A DNA stretch of 30,676 nt from Gammaproteobacteria bacterium (lineage in GTDB: Bacteria; Pseudomonadota; Gammaproteobacteria; UBA6429). Below, in pieces: positions 17,243-26,499 of this stretch. Both the position numbers and the translations under genes were made by a program. The stretch is from positions 1 through 30,676 of the forward strand of contig QIKU01000191.1 of NCBI GenBank assembly GCA_003232015.1, given 5' to 3'. The notes below the pieces were generated by a model. It made no database searches, was not told where the DNA came from, and saw nothing but the letters and a program-made list of their open reading frames with translations. The number at the start of each line of letters is the position of its first letter. The stretch's first letter is position 1.

Positions 17243-18571
17243 TTATCCCAGGTTTTCAACACGTATCCGTGTTACTTCACCTTGAATGGTATTGAGCGCT
17301 TCTACTTCACTCAACGCCTGGTTCATATTATTTTCCAATACACGATGCGTTAAGATAATAATATTGGCTTTATCTGAACCGGCCATCGGCTCTTTCTGAA
17401 TAATGGCTTCGATACTGATTTCTTTTTCACCCAAAATACGGGTAACATCCGCCAGCACACCGGGCTTATCATCCGCTTGCATACGCAGGTAATAGGCTGT
17501 TTCAACTTTTTCCATCGGCAATATAGCAATATCCGACAAGGCATCTGCCTGGAATGCTAAATGAGGCACACGATTATCCGGGTCGCTGGTTAACACTCGA
17601 ACCACATCCACAATATCAGCAACAACTGCCGAGGCTGTGGGTTCTGCACCGGCACCCGCACCGTAATAAAGTGTCGGGCCAACGGCATCGCCCTGTACTA
17701 AAACAGCATTCATTACGCCGTCTACATTCGCTATTAACCGACGCTCAGGAATAAGCGTTGGGTGTACACGCAACTCAATACCCTCTGCTGTCCGGCGGCT
17801 AATACCTAAATGTTTAATCCGATAACCTAATTCTTCTGCGTAAGTCACATCCTCTTGCGATATTTTGCTGATGCCTTCGGTATAAGCCGCTTCAAACTGT
17901 AAAGGAATACCAAAAGCAATCGAGGCAAGAATGGTGAGCTTATGCGCCGCATCAATCCCTTCAACATCAAAAGTAGGATCGGCTTCGGCATAACCTAATG
18001 CTTGCGCTTCCGCTAACACGTCTGCAAAGTCACGGCCTTTATCGCGCATCTCGGTTAAAATAAAATTACCCGTACCATTAATAATACCGGCTAACCATTC
18101 GATTGCATTACCGGCCAAACCTTCACGAATGGCTTTAATAATTGGAATGCCACCGGCAACAGCGGCTTCAAATGCCACCATTACGCCTTTAGCCTGTGCT
18201 GCGGCAAAAATTTCGTTACCGTGTTTTGCAATTAAAGCTTTATTCGCAGTAACAACATGCTTACCGTTCTCGATTGCTTTTAAAACCAGATCTTTTGCTA
18301 ATGTATCGCCGCCAATCAGTTCAACAACAATATCAATATCGGCATTGCTCACCACTTCATTCGGATCAGCGACCACATTAATCGCAGAAACATCACAGTC
18401 ACGCTTTTTATTAATGTCGCGTGCAGTTGCATAACTCACTTCAATACCGCGACCTGCACGTCGAGAAATTTCATCTGCATTGCGTTGCAGAACATTAACA
18501 GTGCCACTGCCGACGGTACCTAAACCTAAAACGCCTATTTTTACTGGTTTCAAAACCATAACCTCTTTCAT
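17243..18571 (-). CDS. hom: Homoserine dehydrogenase
   Basis: NAD(P)H-dependent reduction of aspartate semialdehyde to homoserine, shared by threonine and methionine synthesis. The 442 residues comprise the nucleotide-binding fold VLGLGTVGSGTVNVL near 14-28, the catalytic domain with GIINGTGNFILTEM and YAEADPTFDVEGIDAAHK, and a C-terminal ACT domain from about 360 (YYLRMQADDKPGVLADVTRIL), the usual site of threonine feedback. It is the monofunctional type without an aspartokinase domain. The start at 18571 has no clear ribosome site, and an ATG four codons in (18559) is also possible. It follows alaC by 23 bases and precedes thrC. Confidence 0.97.
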   Translation of the reverse strand: MKEVMVLKPVKIGVLGLGTVGSGTVNVLQRNADEISRRAGRGIEVSYATARDINKKRDCDVSAINVVADPNEVVSNADIDIVVELIGGDTLAKDLVLKAIENGKHVVTANKALIAKHGNEIFAAAQAKGVMVAFEAAVAGGIPIIKAIREGLAGNAIEWLAGIINGTGNFILTEMRDKGRDFADVLAEAQALGYAEADPTFDVEGIDAAHKLTILASIAFGIPLQFEAAYTEGISKISQEDVTYAEELGYRIKHLGISRRTAEGIELRVHPTLIPERRLIANVDGVMNAVLVQGDAVGPTLYYGAGAGAEPTASAVVADIVDVVRVLTSDPDNRVPHLAFQADALSDIAILPMEKVETAYYLRMQADDKPGVLADVTRILGEKEISIEAIIQKEPMAGSDKANIIILTHRVLENNMNQALSEVEALNTIQGEVTRIRVENLG

Positions 18572-18594
18572 ATCAATCTTAAAAATTACTTAAT

Positions 18595-19776
18595 TCAATC
18601 TTCTATTCTAAACATATCCCGAATACCACGAATCGCCTGACGGGTGCGATGTTCATTTTCAATCAAGCCAAAGCGCACATAGTTGTCACCATAATCACCA
18701 AAACCAATACCAGGTGAGACCGCGACTTTCGCTTCTTTTAACAATAACTTTGAAAACTCTAACGAACCTAAATGTTTATATTGTTCTGGAATAGGTGCCC
18801 AGACAAACATGGTCGCTTTTGGCTTTTCAACTTGCCAGCCCAATGCACATAAACCCTCACATAAAACGTCACGGCGCTTACGGTACATTTCGCTGATTTC
18901 CGCAACACATTCTTGCGGCCCTTCTAATGCGGCAATCGCAGCAACCTGAATGGGCGTGAACATGCCATAATCTAAATACGACTTCATCCTGGCAAGTGCT
19001 GCCACCAGTATTGAATTACCCACCATAAAGCCGACTCGCCAACCCGGCATATTGTAACTTTTCGATAAGGAAAAGAATTCAACAGCCACTTCGCGCGCAC
19101 CAGGTACTTGTAAAATAGAGGGTGCTTTATAACCGTCAAAAACAATATCGGCATAGGCTAAATCATGTACTACCCAAATCTCATGTTCTTTGGCTATCGC
19201 CACCACTTTTTCAAAAAAGTCCAACTCCACACATTGGGTGGTTGGGTTGCCGGGGAAGTTCAGCACCAGCATTTTTGGCTTTGGCCAGGAATCTTTAATC
19301 GCTTTTTCAAGCTCTTCGAAAAAGTCGGTGTCCGGCGTCATTTGCACATGGCGAATATCAGCACCGGCAATAATAAAACCATAGGGATGGATGGGGTACG
19401 CTGGGTTGGGCACCAGTACCGCATCGCCCGGCCCCACCGTTGCCATCGCCAGATGAGCTAAACCCTCTTTCGAGCCAATGGTGACAATCGCTTCGGTTTC
19501 CTGATCTAAATCCACATCAAAACGGGATTTATACCACTTGCAAATTGCCCGGCGTAAACGTGGAATACCCCGCGACAACGAATAACGGTGCGTGTCCTGA
19601 CGCTGCGCCACTTCCACTAGTTTGTCAACAATGTGTTTAGGCGTTGGTTGATCCGGATTACCCATCCCAAAATCAATAATATCTTCGCCACGCGCCCGTG
19701 CCGCAGCTTTTAACTCATTAACAATGTTAAAAACATAGGGGGGAAGCCGATTTATTCGTGGAAAATCTTCAATCAA
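18595..19776 (-). CDS. alaC: Alanine transaminase (AlaC-type class I/II aminotransferase)
   Basis: PLP aminotransferase interconverting pyruvate and alanine with glutamate as donor. It is recognised by its AlaC-like start [17 protein letters not shown] and [11 protein letters not shown], followed by [20 protein letters not shown] and the PLP lysine segment [15 protein letters not shown]. The frame is open to an ATG at 19857 (420 residues), but the first 27 residues look unlike the family. The TTG at 19774-19776 (then [15 protein letters not shown]) gives the length before RLPPYVF that I expect for related proteins, so I prefer it; ACAGG lies upstream. The gene is 23 bases before hom, which suggests cotranscription of amino-acid genes. 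Confidence 0.88.
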   Translation of the reverse strand: MIEDFPRINRLPPYVFNIVNELKAAARARGEDIIDFGMGNPDQPTPKHIVDKLVEVAQRQDTHRYSLSRGIPRLRRAICKWYKSRFDVDLDQETEAIVTIGSKEGLAHLAMATVGPGDAVLVPNPAYPIHPYGFIIAGADIRHVQMTPDTDFFEELEKAIKDSWPKPKMLVLNFPGNPTTQCVELDFFEKVVAIAKEHEIWVVHDLAYADIVFDGYKAPSILQVPGAREVAVEFFSLSKSYNMPGWRVGFMVGNSILVAALARMKSYLDYGMFTPIQVAAIAALEGPQECVAEISEMYRKRRDVLCEGLCALGWQVEKPKATMFVWAPIPEQYKHLGSLEFSKLLLKEAKVAVSPGIGFGDYGDNYVRFGLIENEHRTRQAIRGIRDMFRIED

Positions 19777-19901
19777 AGCCTGATAACCTGTTATTTTGCA
19801 AAAATTTGCGGATAAATAGAATAAACGACGCATTATGCCGTAAAATCGCCTCAACATAAAACGTTGTTTTTCAATAAATTGAAGGAAAGGAAGATTAACG
19901 C

Positions 19902-20324
19902 ATGACGCAATTTAATCTGGAAACCACCCACAAACTGGCAATCCAAAGTTATAACAGTGGCGAGATCAATATTGCCCTTTCCGGCAACCTGGAAACAAAC
20001 GGGGACAACGAAACGGCCGGTAATCGTATCCAGTCCATGAAGCACAGTTTTATACTCACCCCCAACCAGATTATCGAGCAATGGCGATATAGCACTGTCA
20101 GTGAATGGTCACTGGAAAGCTTTAAACCGCTAATATCACAGAAACCCGAACTGGTTATTCTTGGTACCGGCAAAAACCTGACATTCCCTGAACAGCAGGC
20201 ACTACAGTCTTTTCACCAGGCTGGTATTGGCGTTGAAGTGATGAACACCGCCTCCGCCTGCCGCACCTTTAATGTTCTGGTTTCCGAAAACCGCTTTGTC
20301 GTGGCAGGGTTACTAATAATTTAG
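19902..20324 (+). CDS. Mth938-like domain-containing protein
   Basis: Protein of 140 residues with the Mth938 (DUF498) fold, related to the mitochondrial complex I assembly factor NDUFAF3. The segments [28 protein letters not shown] and [32 protein letters not shown] follow the family, including the conserved TxxAxxTFN-like region. The ATG is preceded by GGAAG. It is divergent from alaC, a neighbourhood I recall from other gammaproteobacteria. Its last 4 bases overlap the end of the convergent RES toxin gene. Molecular function in bacteria is unknown. Confidence 0.85.
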   Translation: MTQFNLETTHKLAIQSYNSGEINIALSGNLETNGDNETAGNRIQSMKHSFILTPNQIIEQWRYSTVSEWSLESFKPLISQKPELVILGTGKNLTFPEQQALQSFHQAGIGVEVMNTASACRTFNVLVSENRFVVAGLLII

Positions 20325-21067
20325 ATAGCGGCCGACGGTAAGCGCCCATCCACCTTAAATTCATTGATATTAAAACCATACACCTTACTGTCATCCCGAC
20401 TGGAAAACCGCACATTATTCGCCGTGGTACTGCATATCCACTGACTCTTATATAAAGGCTCATTTACGATTAAGGCATTAGTGGTATAAAGCCCGATATT
20501 AATACCTTTTTTTGCGTCCCGTGCCGAATAATATTCAAAAGCTTCGATTCCTGCTTCACGCATAGCGCGCCCTAATACCTGTGTAGCCGCATAATTAGCC
20601 TGGTGACGCAAAACATCCGTGTGCGCATAAAAAGAAGCATCGTGTAGCCGCAAACCTTGTTGAGAATAATACCGCCCAGCAAACACCGTATGCTCAGTAA
20701 TGAATTTTTTGGACTTAGGCGGCTCAACCATCCCGTTCCAGAACAAAAAACGATAATAACTGCATTCAATAAGCAGTGTTTCGATGGTTTTAGAACCATA
20801 CAATAAACTCGGTTCAAACCGTGTGCCAAAGCGTGAACCATACTTTAAAGGGGGATAACGAAACGGGGTAGAAAATAAGTAGTGCAGGTGGTCAGTATTG
20901 TCGATAACTGTTGGCTTGGTTGTTTCTAAAAGTGACTCTAAAATAGCCTGCTCTTCAAGCGAGTCCACAATACGGGTTGTCGCGATTTGTTGCTGGCTTT
21001 CCACTATGCGCACAAAATCATCGCTAATGGTGGTGATATGTTTTTGCGCGAGAGACCAGATATCCAT
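20321..21067 (-). CDS. RES-domain toxin of a type II toxin-antitoxin pair
   Basis: RES-family protein (248 residues). Known members degrade or phosphorolyse NAD+, with an ADP-ribosyltransferase-like fold. The core lies at about 70-225. Conserved Arg (R79 or R83 in YGSRFGTRF), Tyr (Y90 in SLLYGS) and Glu (E101 in ETLLIEC) match the family's catalytic pattern. An N-terminal helical extension of about 65 residues precedes it, typical of the longer RES subgroup. It starts 38 bases after the stop of the Xre-like antitoxin gene, in the usual antitoxin-first order. All core residues appear intact, so it is likely functional. NAD+ as target is inferred from the family. Confidence 0.88.
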   Translation of the reverse strand: MDIWSLAQKHITTISDDFVRIVESQQQIATTRIVDSLEEQAILESLLETTKPTVIDNTDHLHYLFSTPFRYPPLKYGSRFGTRFEPSLLYGSKTIETLLIECSYYRFLFWNGMVEPPKSKKFITEHTVFAGRYYSQQGLRLHDASFYAHTDVLRHQANYAATQVLGRAMREAGIEAFEYYSARDAKKGINIGLYTTNALIVNEPLYKSQWICSTTANNVRFSSRDDSKVYGFNINEFKVDGRLPSAAI

Positions 21068-21105
21068 ATCTTTAAATTTTTAAGACTTAACGTGTAATTC
21101 GGTGT

Positions 21106-21462
21106 TTAAACTTTAGCACGGATAGCGTCAAGGTATTCCACCACATAGGCTAAGCCGGTTACCGTTTTTATCTGCTCACTCGGCACACCACCTGTATGCG
21201 TGTTTTCGGTCTGCATCCAGTGCTGCATATCTTTGGCCTCGCCACCCACCAGTGCAAACAAGCTGCGGTAGCAGCGTATAAATAATAGCGCTAATTCACC
21301 TGACTTTGTTTTTGGATCGAGACCATGGCGGAAATTACTGCGATCTTTACCAATAATCCGCCCTAATTCAGCCTGGGAGACCCCTAACGCCTTTCCCGCA
21401 TTAGTAAAAGCCTTTGCAAGCACCTTTTCTTCAGTTAAAACGGGTTTAATTGCTGCTCTCAT
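21106..21462 (-). CDS. Xre/MbcA/ParS-type antitoxin
   Basis: Antitoxin partner of the RES toxin (118 residues). An N-terminal Xre-like helix-turn-helix covers about 15-50 (GKALGVSQAELGRIIGKDRSNF). The C-terminal MbcA/ParS toxin-binding domain (DUF2384) covers about 60-118, with the characteristic HWMQTENTHTGGVP and VTGLAYVVEYLDAIR. The ATG at 21462 follows AAGGTG at good spacing. Upstream is a strong promoter overlapped by a 26-bp palindrome, the probable autorepression site. Antitoxin-first order and a 38-base gap to the toxin indicate one operon. Confidence 0.9.
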   Translation of the reverse strand: MRAAIKPVLTEEKVLAKAFTNAGKALGVSQAELGRIIGKDRSNFRHGLDPKTKSGELALLFIRCYRSLFALVGGEAKDMQHWMQTENTHTGGVPSEQIKTVTGLAYVVEYLDAIRAKV

Positions 21463-21476
21463 ATGAACACCTTTAA

Positions 21477-21524
21477 TATAATGATGTATATACTACATTA
21501 TAGAGTGAAAATGAGTAATTTCAA
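21477..21524 (-). promoter_or_regulatory. Promoter and palindromic operator of the RES/Xre operon
   Basis: On the minus strand TTGAAA (21519-21524) and a perfect TATAAT (21497-21502) are separated by 16 bases. The -10 is the outer part of a 26-bp palindrome at 21477-21502: outer arms TATAATG and CATTATA, centre GTATATAC, with only two position pairs off. The palindrome covers the probable start site. Autoregulation by the Xre-like antitoxin is inferred from family behaviour. Confidence 0.7.
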
Positions 21525-21652
21525 CAATATTAAGCCGCATAGAGGCTATAAACACCTGCTTATTGAGATTGTAATAACTCGAGTGTATAAGAATTTCCGG
21601 AGTCTAACAGTGGATTTTATTGGGTGTTTTCACGGATAGTGAGAATGCCAAA

Positions 21653-22681
21653 TTACTGTTCCTTGAAAAGAGCATCCCCCGAAAAGCCTTCGCTCTCCAG
21701 TATTTCTCGCAGCTTGCGTAAAGCTTCTATCTGGATTTGACGTACACGTTCGCGCGTCACCCCAATGGAGTTCCCCACTTCTTCTAAAGTGGAAATATCG
21801 TGGCCATGAATACCAAAGCGGCGTTCAACCACTTCTCGCTGTTTGTCGGTCAGTTTTTCCAGCCAGGCATCCAGATTGTCTTTAACATCCTTATCCTGAA
21901 GCAACAAGACAGGATCATTATTAGCGTCATCGGGAATTGCATCAAGCAATGAATTTTCACCATCGGGGCCAATAGGCGAGTCAACCGAGGTAATACGTTC
22001 ATTTAAACCCAGCATGCGTTTTACGTCAGCAATGGGCTTATCCAGCATTTCAGCGATTTCTTCGGGGCTGGGCTCATGGTCGAGTGTTTGTGCTAAGTGC
22101 CGTGCGGCACGTAAGTAGATATTAATTTCTTTAACGACGTGAATGGGTAAACGAATAGTACGGGTCTGGTTCATAATGGCCCGCTCAATGGTTTGACGGA
22201 TCCACCAGGTGGCATAAGTTGAAAAACGAAAGCCCCGTTCAGGGTCAAATTTTTCAACCGCGCGGATTAAACCTAAATTACCTTCTTCGATTAAGTCCAG
22301 TAAAGCCAACCCCCTGTTCAGGTAACGCCGGGCAATTTTTACTACCAGACGAAGGTTGCATTCAATCATTTTAGCACGGGATTTTTCATCCCCTTTTAAA
22401 GATTTGCGGGCGTAAAAAACTTCTTCTTCGGCGGTTAATAATGACGAGAAGCCTATTTCGCTCAGGTAAATACGTGTTGCATCAAGCTGCCCGTTCGAAA
22501 CCGAGCCCGCTGCAAATTTTGTGTTTTCTTCTTTAACTTTTTCAGCAACAGTATCACTTCCAAGATCCAGTTCTGTTTCTTCCATATCATCTTCAAGGTT
22601 TACATCGATTGTTGCATCTACATCAGTCGCATCCATTGAGTTTCCATCCTGTTTTTGTTTATTATTTTTTTCCATATTCAT
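21653..22681 (-). CDS. rpoS: RNA polymerase sigma factor RpoS
   Basis: Stationary-phase and general-stress sigma factor (342 residues). An acidic N-terminal segment precedes region 1.2 ([22 protein letters not shown]). Region 2 includes [20 protein letters not shown] and [17 protein letters not shown], followed by [15 protein letters not shown]. Region 3 covers the stretch around [13 protein letters not shown], and region 4 has the helix-turn-helix [20 protein letters not shown]. It lies 35 bases downstream of nlpD, as in E. coli, where the main rpoS promoter sits inside nlpD; whether that holds here was not determined. The ribosome site is weak, consistent with the translational control known for rpoS. 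Confidence 0.97.
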   Translation of the reverse strand: MNMEKNNKQKQDGNSMDATDVDATIDVNLEDDMEETELDLGSDTVAEKVKEENTKFAAGSVSNGQLDATRIYLSEIGFSSLLTAEEEVFYARKSLKGDEKSRAKMIECNLRLVVKIARRYLNRGLALLDLIEEGNLGLIRAVEKFDPERGFRFSTYATWWIRQTIERAIMNQTRTIRLPIHVVKEINIYLRAARHLAQTLDHEPSPEEIAEMLDKPIADVKRMLGLNERITSVDSPIGPDGENSLLDAIPDDANNDPVLLLQDKDVKDNLDAWLEKLTDKQREVVERRFGIHGHDISTLEEVGNSIGVTRERVRQIQIEALRKLREILESEGFSGDALFKEQ

Positions 22682-22716
22682 TAACTTAACTGATAATCAT
22701 TATTTCAGCTTTATAA

Positions 22717-23538
22717 TCACCTGGGTAAGTAACGAACCGGGTTAACGGGCTTTCCATTCTTACGTATTTCAAAATGTAACATTGGATTTTTTACCCCATT
22801 ACTACCCATATCGGCAATATGCTGCCCTAACTTTACTTTTTGTTGCTCTTTTACCCATATTTTTTTGTTATTGGCATAGGCACTAAGATAGGTATCGTTA
22901 TGTTTAATAATAATAAGCTGTCCATAGCCTCGCAAACCACTGCCACTATACACAACTCTACCGGCGGCTGCAGCTACAATTCGCTGCCCGCGTTTACCTG
23001 AAATTCCAATCCCTTTTTTACCACGTTTTACGCCAAAACGATGCACGATTTTACCTCGAACAGGCCAGAGCCACTTAATATTGGAAGCATAGTTCGGCTT
23101 TGAGGTTTTATGTGTTTGCTTAGGTTTAGTTGTTTTGCGGTGGACGCTTCTTTTTGCTTGCCGCTCAGTCTTACGATGCGCGTGACGTGCCTTTTCCTGC
23201 TTTGACAGCGTCTTTTTTGAATGGGTAACACGGGTGTTTTGTGATGCACGTCTCACTAAGGACGGGTAAAGCTGAATCGCCTGGTTCGGCTTGATCAGAT
23301 AGGGGTAATCAATGTCATTCCACAGCGCAATTTGGCGATAGTCATAACCATAAAACCAGGCAATCGAATACAGTGTTTCACCCTTTTTTACCCGATGAAA
23401 TTTAGGTGGCTGGTAGAGTGCCTTTTTAGACTGCGAGGCCGGTGTTTTCACATATGATTTTAAATACTGTGAACAACCTACTAGGCTAATACTTATTGAT
23501 AGCAAATAAACAATCTTTAAATATTGGCTTTTATGCAT
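22717..23538 (-). CDS. nlpD: Murein hydrolase activator NlpD (LysM-LytM lipoprotein)
   Basis: Outer-membrane lipoprotein that activates amidases at division. The lipobox LVGC gives C22 as the lipidated residue. A LysM domain covers about 51-95 (HRVKKGETLYSIAWFYGYDY), then a very basic Lys/Arg/Thr-rich linker to about 155, then a LytM/M23 domain at 160-273. The LytM metal site is degenerate: the usual Asp is Gly (KGIGISG) and the HxH His is missing (SAYANN), while LHFEI keeps its His. The protein is therefore probably a non-catalytic activator, as is E. coli NlpD. The start ATG shares one base with the yqaA stop (TAATG). Confidence 0.94.
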   Translation of the reverse strand: MHKSQYLKIVYLLSISISLVGCSQYLKSYVKTPASQSKKALYQPPKFHRVKKGETLYSIAWFYGYDYRQIALWNDIDYPYLIKPNQAIQLYPSLVRRASQNTRVTHSKKTLSKQEKARHAHRKTERQAKRSVHRKTTKPKQTHKTSKPNYASNIKWLWPVRGKIVHRFGVKRGKKGIGISGKRGQRIVAAAAGRVVYSGSGLRGYGQLIIIKHNDTYLSAYANNKKIWVKEQQKVKLGQHIADMGSNGVKNPMLHFEIRKNGKPVNPVRYLPR

Positions 23539-24119
23539 TAACTTCTCAAAATAAAATACGCGATAACAATAATAGCAACCATGCCCCAGCCCAATGTATC
23601 AATATGTTTACGCAGGCTTGCCTCCATTTTTTCACCACCTAAATATATCAAGCCTGCTACCAGATAAAAACGTGCAGCCCGGCCGACAATCGATGCAAGA
23701 ATAAAAGGAATCAATGCCATCCCCACCACTCCAGACGCCACAGTGATTAACTTATAAGGTATAGGCGAAAAACCGGCAATAAAAACAACCCCGATACCCC
23801 ACTCTAGAAACCAGGATTTAATAAGTTCAAACTTGTCCCAGTAACCGACCGACTTAATAATGGGCTCGGCCATTTCAAAAGCAAAAACACCAATTAAATA
23901 GCCAAACAAGCCGCCCAATACCGACGCCACCGTGGTTAAAAATGCATAATGCCAGGCTTTTTTGCGGTTGGCCAAACACATTGGCGCCAGCATCACATCC
24001 GGTGGAGGAAAAGGGAAAAAAGAGGATTCAATAAAACTTAAAATAGACAAATAAAGCGGCGCTTTAGGGTGTTTGGAATAAACCAGAGCGCGGTCATACA
24101 TATACGAAAACATCTTCAC
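23538..24119 (-). CDS. yqaA: YqaA family (DedA/VTT-domain) membrane protein
   Basis: Integral membrane protein of the YqaA branch of the DedA/SNARE-associated (VTT) superfamily, 193 residues. Helices are visible at about 20-37, 60-85, 108-130, 135-160 and 175-192. The re-entrant motifs [19 protein letters not shown] and [18 protein letters not shown] are typical. It overlaps the pcm stop by 4 bases (ATGA) and the nlpD start by 1 base, so the three genes are tightly coupled. DedA-type proteins are implicated in lipid-carrier transport and membrane homeostasis; the substrate of YqaA is unknown. Confidence 0.9.
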   Translation of the reverse strand: MKMFSYMYDRALVYSKHPKAPLYLSILSFIESSFFPFPPPDVMLAPMCLANRKKAWHYAFLTTVASVLGGLFGYLIGVFAFEMAEPIIKSVGYWDKFELIKSWFLEWGIGVVFIAGFSPIPYKLITVASGVVGMALIPFILASIVGRAARFYLVAGLIYLGGEKMEASLRKHIDTLGWGMVAIIVIAYFILRS

Positions 24120-24784
24120 AATCGGGTGCCTTTTACCAAGGGAACAAAACTCACCATATCGAGGTTTTGCGTAATAAATTCATCACCCTCACGGGTAATA
24201 CATAATAGTTGCTGCCGACCTTGTTCACCGCTTGGAATAACAAGGCGAGCGCCGTCGGCTAGCTGGTGCAATAGCTCAAGTGGCACCTCATCGGGTGCTG
24301 CGGTTACTATAATGGCATCGTAGGGTGCAAAACTTGCCCAGCCTTTATAGCCATCATAATGTTTTAGATTAACATTGCGAACTTCCAGCATCGCCAGTAT
24401 TTTTTTCGCCCGTGGAATAAAATGCTGGATACGTTCAATACTAAAAACCTGTTCAGCAAGTTGTGCCAGAATCGCCGTTTGGTAGGCAGAACCCGTTCCA
24501 ATTTCCAGTACCTTGCCCAGGCGCTTGTTACCGGCCAGTAAAACTTCGGTCATGCGCGCTACAATATAAGGCTGTGAAATCGTTTGCCCGCTGCCAATGG
24601 GTAAGGCGGTGTCTTCATAGGCACGGCTGGCCAGCGCTTCGTCCATAAAAATATGTCGTGGCGTGTTACGCATCACTTCCAGCACATTTTCATCTTTAAT
24701 ACCCTTCGTGCGTAAGCGTTCAATAAGGCGATCACGGGTACGTTGTGATGTCATACCTATACCCTGAATATTAACGGCAGGCAT
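24116..24784 (-). CDS. pcm: Protein-L-isoaspartate O-methyltransferase
   Basis: Repairs damaged proteins by SAM-dependent methylation of L-isoaspartyl residues (222 residues). Hallmarks are [22 protein letters not shown], the SAM-binding [15 protein letters not shown], and [15 protein letters not shown] keep the ATG at 24784 because [13 protein letters not shown], which spans the alternative ATG at 24754, resembles N-termini I recall from relatives. The downstream ATG nevertheless has its own AGGG at good spacing. It follows surE by 30 bases and overlaps yqaA; surE-pcm adjacency is classical in gammaproteobacteria. Confidence 0.96.
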   Translation of the reverse strand: MPAVNIQGIGMTSQRTRDRLIERLRTKGIKDENVLEVMRNTPRHIFMDEALASRAYEDTALPIGSGQTISQPYIVARMTEVLLAGNKRLGKVLEIGTGSAYQTAILAQLAEQVFSIERIQHFIPRAKKILAMLEVRNVNLKHYDGYKGWASFAPYDAIIVTAAPDEVPLELLHQLADGARLVIPSGEQGRQQLLCITREGDEFITQNLDMVSFVPLVKGTRL

Positions 24785-24814
24785 TTAATTTTCTCTTATT
24801 TAATTTGTTGCTCA

Positions 24815-25561
24815 TTAAATTTTTTTTAACCAGTTCGCAACCGTCGAAACCGTATCGTGGCGGGTTAAGTCAACTTTAATTGGTGTAATGGAGACACAGT
24901 GATGTTTAACCGCATAAAAGTCTGTACCCTCACCTTCATCTTTTTCTTTTCCGGGTGGGCCTACCCAGTAAATATTGCGTCCGCGTGGATCCTGGGACTT
25001 AATAACCGGCTCGGCTTTATGCCGATGTCCAAGCCGTGTTGCCTGTAAACCAGCAATGTCTTCCCAGGGTAAATCCGGTACATTCACATTCAATAAGGTA
25101 TCAACCGGTAAGTCTGATAAATGAATATCCGCAATCAGCATTTTAACCACCTTGACCGCTGTGTCAAAATGCTTAAACTCCGGCCCAAGCAAAGAAACCG
25201 CCAACGATGGCAACCCCAGAAAACGGCCTTCCATTGCGGCTGCAACCGTGCCGGAATAAAGCACGTCATCGCCTAAATTAGCACCGGCATTAATCCCGGA
25301 TACCACCATATCCGCCTCGGTTTTGATTAAACCGGTAATGGCTAAATGCACACAGTCTGTAGGGGTTCCATCCACACGAAAAAAACCGTTGGGCATTTCG
25401 GTTGCCCGAATTGGGTGTTCAAGCGTAAGAGAATTGCTGGCGCCACTACGATCCCGGTCGGGAGCGACCACCGTTAATTCAGCCAGTTCACCCAGGCCTT
25501 CTGCAAGCGCAGTAATACCTGCTGCCGCATAACCATCATCGTTGCTTATTATTATATGCAC
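24815..25561 (-). CDS. surE: 5'/3'-nucleotidase SurE
   Basis: Metal-dependent phosphatase acting on nucleoside 5'- and 3'-monophosphates, linked to survival in stationary phase (248 residues). The metal-binding motif ISNDDG opens the protein; then APDRDRSGASNSLTL, DGTPTDCVHLA, and VSGINAGANLGDDVLYSGTVAAA follow. The start is GTG at 25559-25561, since no ATG precedes the catalytic SNDDG motif and GCAGG lies upstream. It heads the surE-pcm-yqaA-nlpD-rpoS series. It is normally next to truD, but here truD is about 2.7 kb away. Confidence 0.96.
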   Translation of the reverse strand: MHIIISNDDGYAAAGITALAEGLGELAELTVVAPDRDRSGASNSLTLEHPIRATEMPNGFFRVDGTPTDCVHLAITGLIKTEADMVVSGINAGANLGDDVLYSGTVAAAMEGRFLGLPSLAVSLLGPEFKHFDTAVKVVKMLIADIHLSDLPVDTLLNVNVPDLPWEDIAGLQATRLGHRHKAEPVIKSQDPRGRNIYWVGPPGKEKDEGEGTDFYAVKHHCVSITPIKVDLTRHDTVSTVANWLKKI

Positions 25562-25738
25562 TCGTTAAAAAACCTGCTCTTTCAATGCATTAGTTGCATA
25601 ATAAAGAGCCAACTATACGTGAAATACGGGGTTTGTTCGAGCAGAAATACAAAAACTGTTCTTTATTTTAAATTACACTTTGCTCTCTTGCGACGCTAGT
25701 GTACCCTTTTGTTTTAACACAAACCCTGTGCGCAAATA

Positions 25739-26275
25739 ATGACAACAGATAACAACAACGATGACTTTCGCGAAGCAATGAAGGGTGTCAACCCCATTGA
25801 GCAGTCTAGCCGTGTTCAGCACAAAAAAACCAAACCCTCTACCCGCCCAAAACAAACACTGAAGGATAACCAGCAAGTGCTGATCGACATGCTAAGTGAA
25901 CCTGACGACCTCACCAGCATTGCAACTGGCGATGAACTGTTTTTTGCACGCAGTGGTTTACAACACAAAGTGATTAAACGACTAAAACGTGGTGAACTGA
26001 GTATTCAGGCCGAACTGGATTTACACCAGCTAACAAAAAAAGAAGCGCGCGAAGCCGTGGTTGAGTTTTTACACTACTGTGCCAGCAATCATTTAAAGCA
26101 AGTTCGCATTGTTCACGGCAAAGGCCATGGCTCCCCCGGTAAAATACCCGTGCTTAAAACATTAGTGAACCATTGGTTACAGCAGCGTGATGAGATTCTA
26201 GCTTTTTGTTCGGCAAGACCTTGTGATGGTGGAACGGGGGCTATATACGTATTACTGAAAAGTACGCATAAATAA
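25739..26275 (+). CDS. Smr-domain protein (SmrA-type nuclease family)
   Basis: Protein of 178 residues with a C-terminal Smr domain at about 95-175. The signature elements are ELDLHQLTKKEAR, VRIVHGKGHGSPG and GGTGAIYVLL. Its N-terminal half is basic and polar, with the DELFFARSGLQHKVIKRLKRG segment that precedes Smr domains in the SmrA/YdaL subgroup. Smr domains act as nucleases on DNA or RNA in known cases; the substrate here is unknown. It is on the plus strand, against its neighbours, with a bidirectional terminator 166 bases after the stop. No clear ribosome site is seen before the ATG. Confidence 0.88.
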   Translation: MTTDNNNDDFREAMKGVNPIEQSSRVQHKKTKPSTRPKQTLKDNQQVLIDMLSEPDDLTSIATGDELFFARSGLQHKVIKRLKRGELSIQAELDLHQLTKKEAREAVVEFLHYCASNHLKQVRIVHGKGHGSPGKIPVLKTLVNHWLQQRDEILAFCSARPCDGGTGAIYVLLKSTHK

Positions 26276-26440
26276 AGGTTTCTTACTCGAAATAAAGTAT
26301 ATATTTGTATAGCACCGTAAAACTCGTGGATTTAAGTGCCTTCCCTGATTACATTTTATTTCATCCGGGCTACGAACTAAGAATTACCGCAATAAATACG
26401 AGCTTCAATGTTTGGCATCGAACACTTAATTTCCAGAAAC

Positions 26441-26471
26441 AAAAAAGGCCGGTAAAATACCGGCCTTTTTT
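26441..26471. terminator. Bidirectional intrinsic terminator
   Basis: AAAAAAGGCCGGTA (26441-26454), loop AAA, TACCGGCCTTTTTT (26458-26471): a perfect 14-bp stem with a GC core flanked by A- and T-runs on both sides. It terminates the plus-strand smr transcript and the minus-strand lipoprotein transcript, which converge here. Confidence 0.92.
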
Positions 26472-26499
26472 AGTTTATCGTAAATTAATCTTTACTCAG

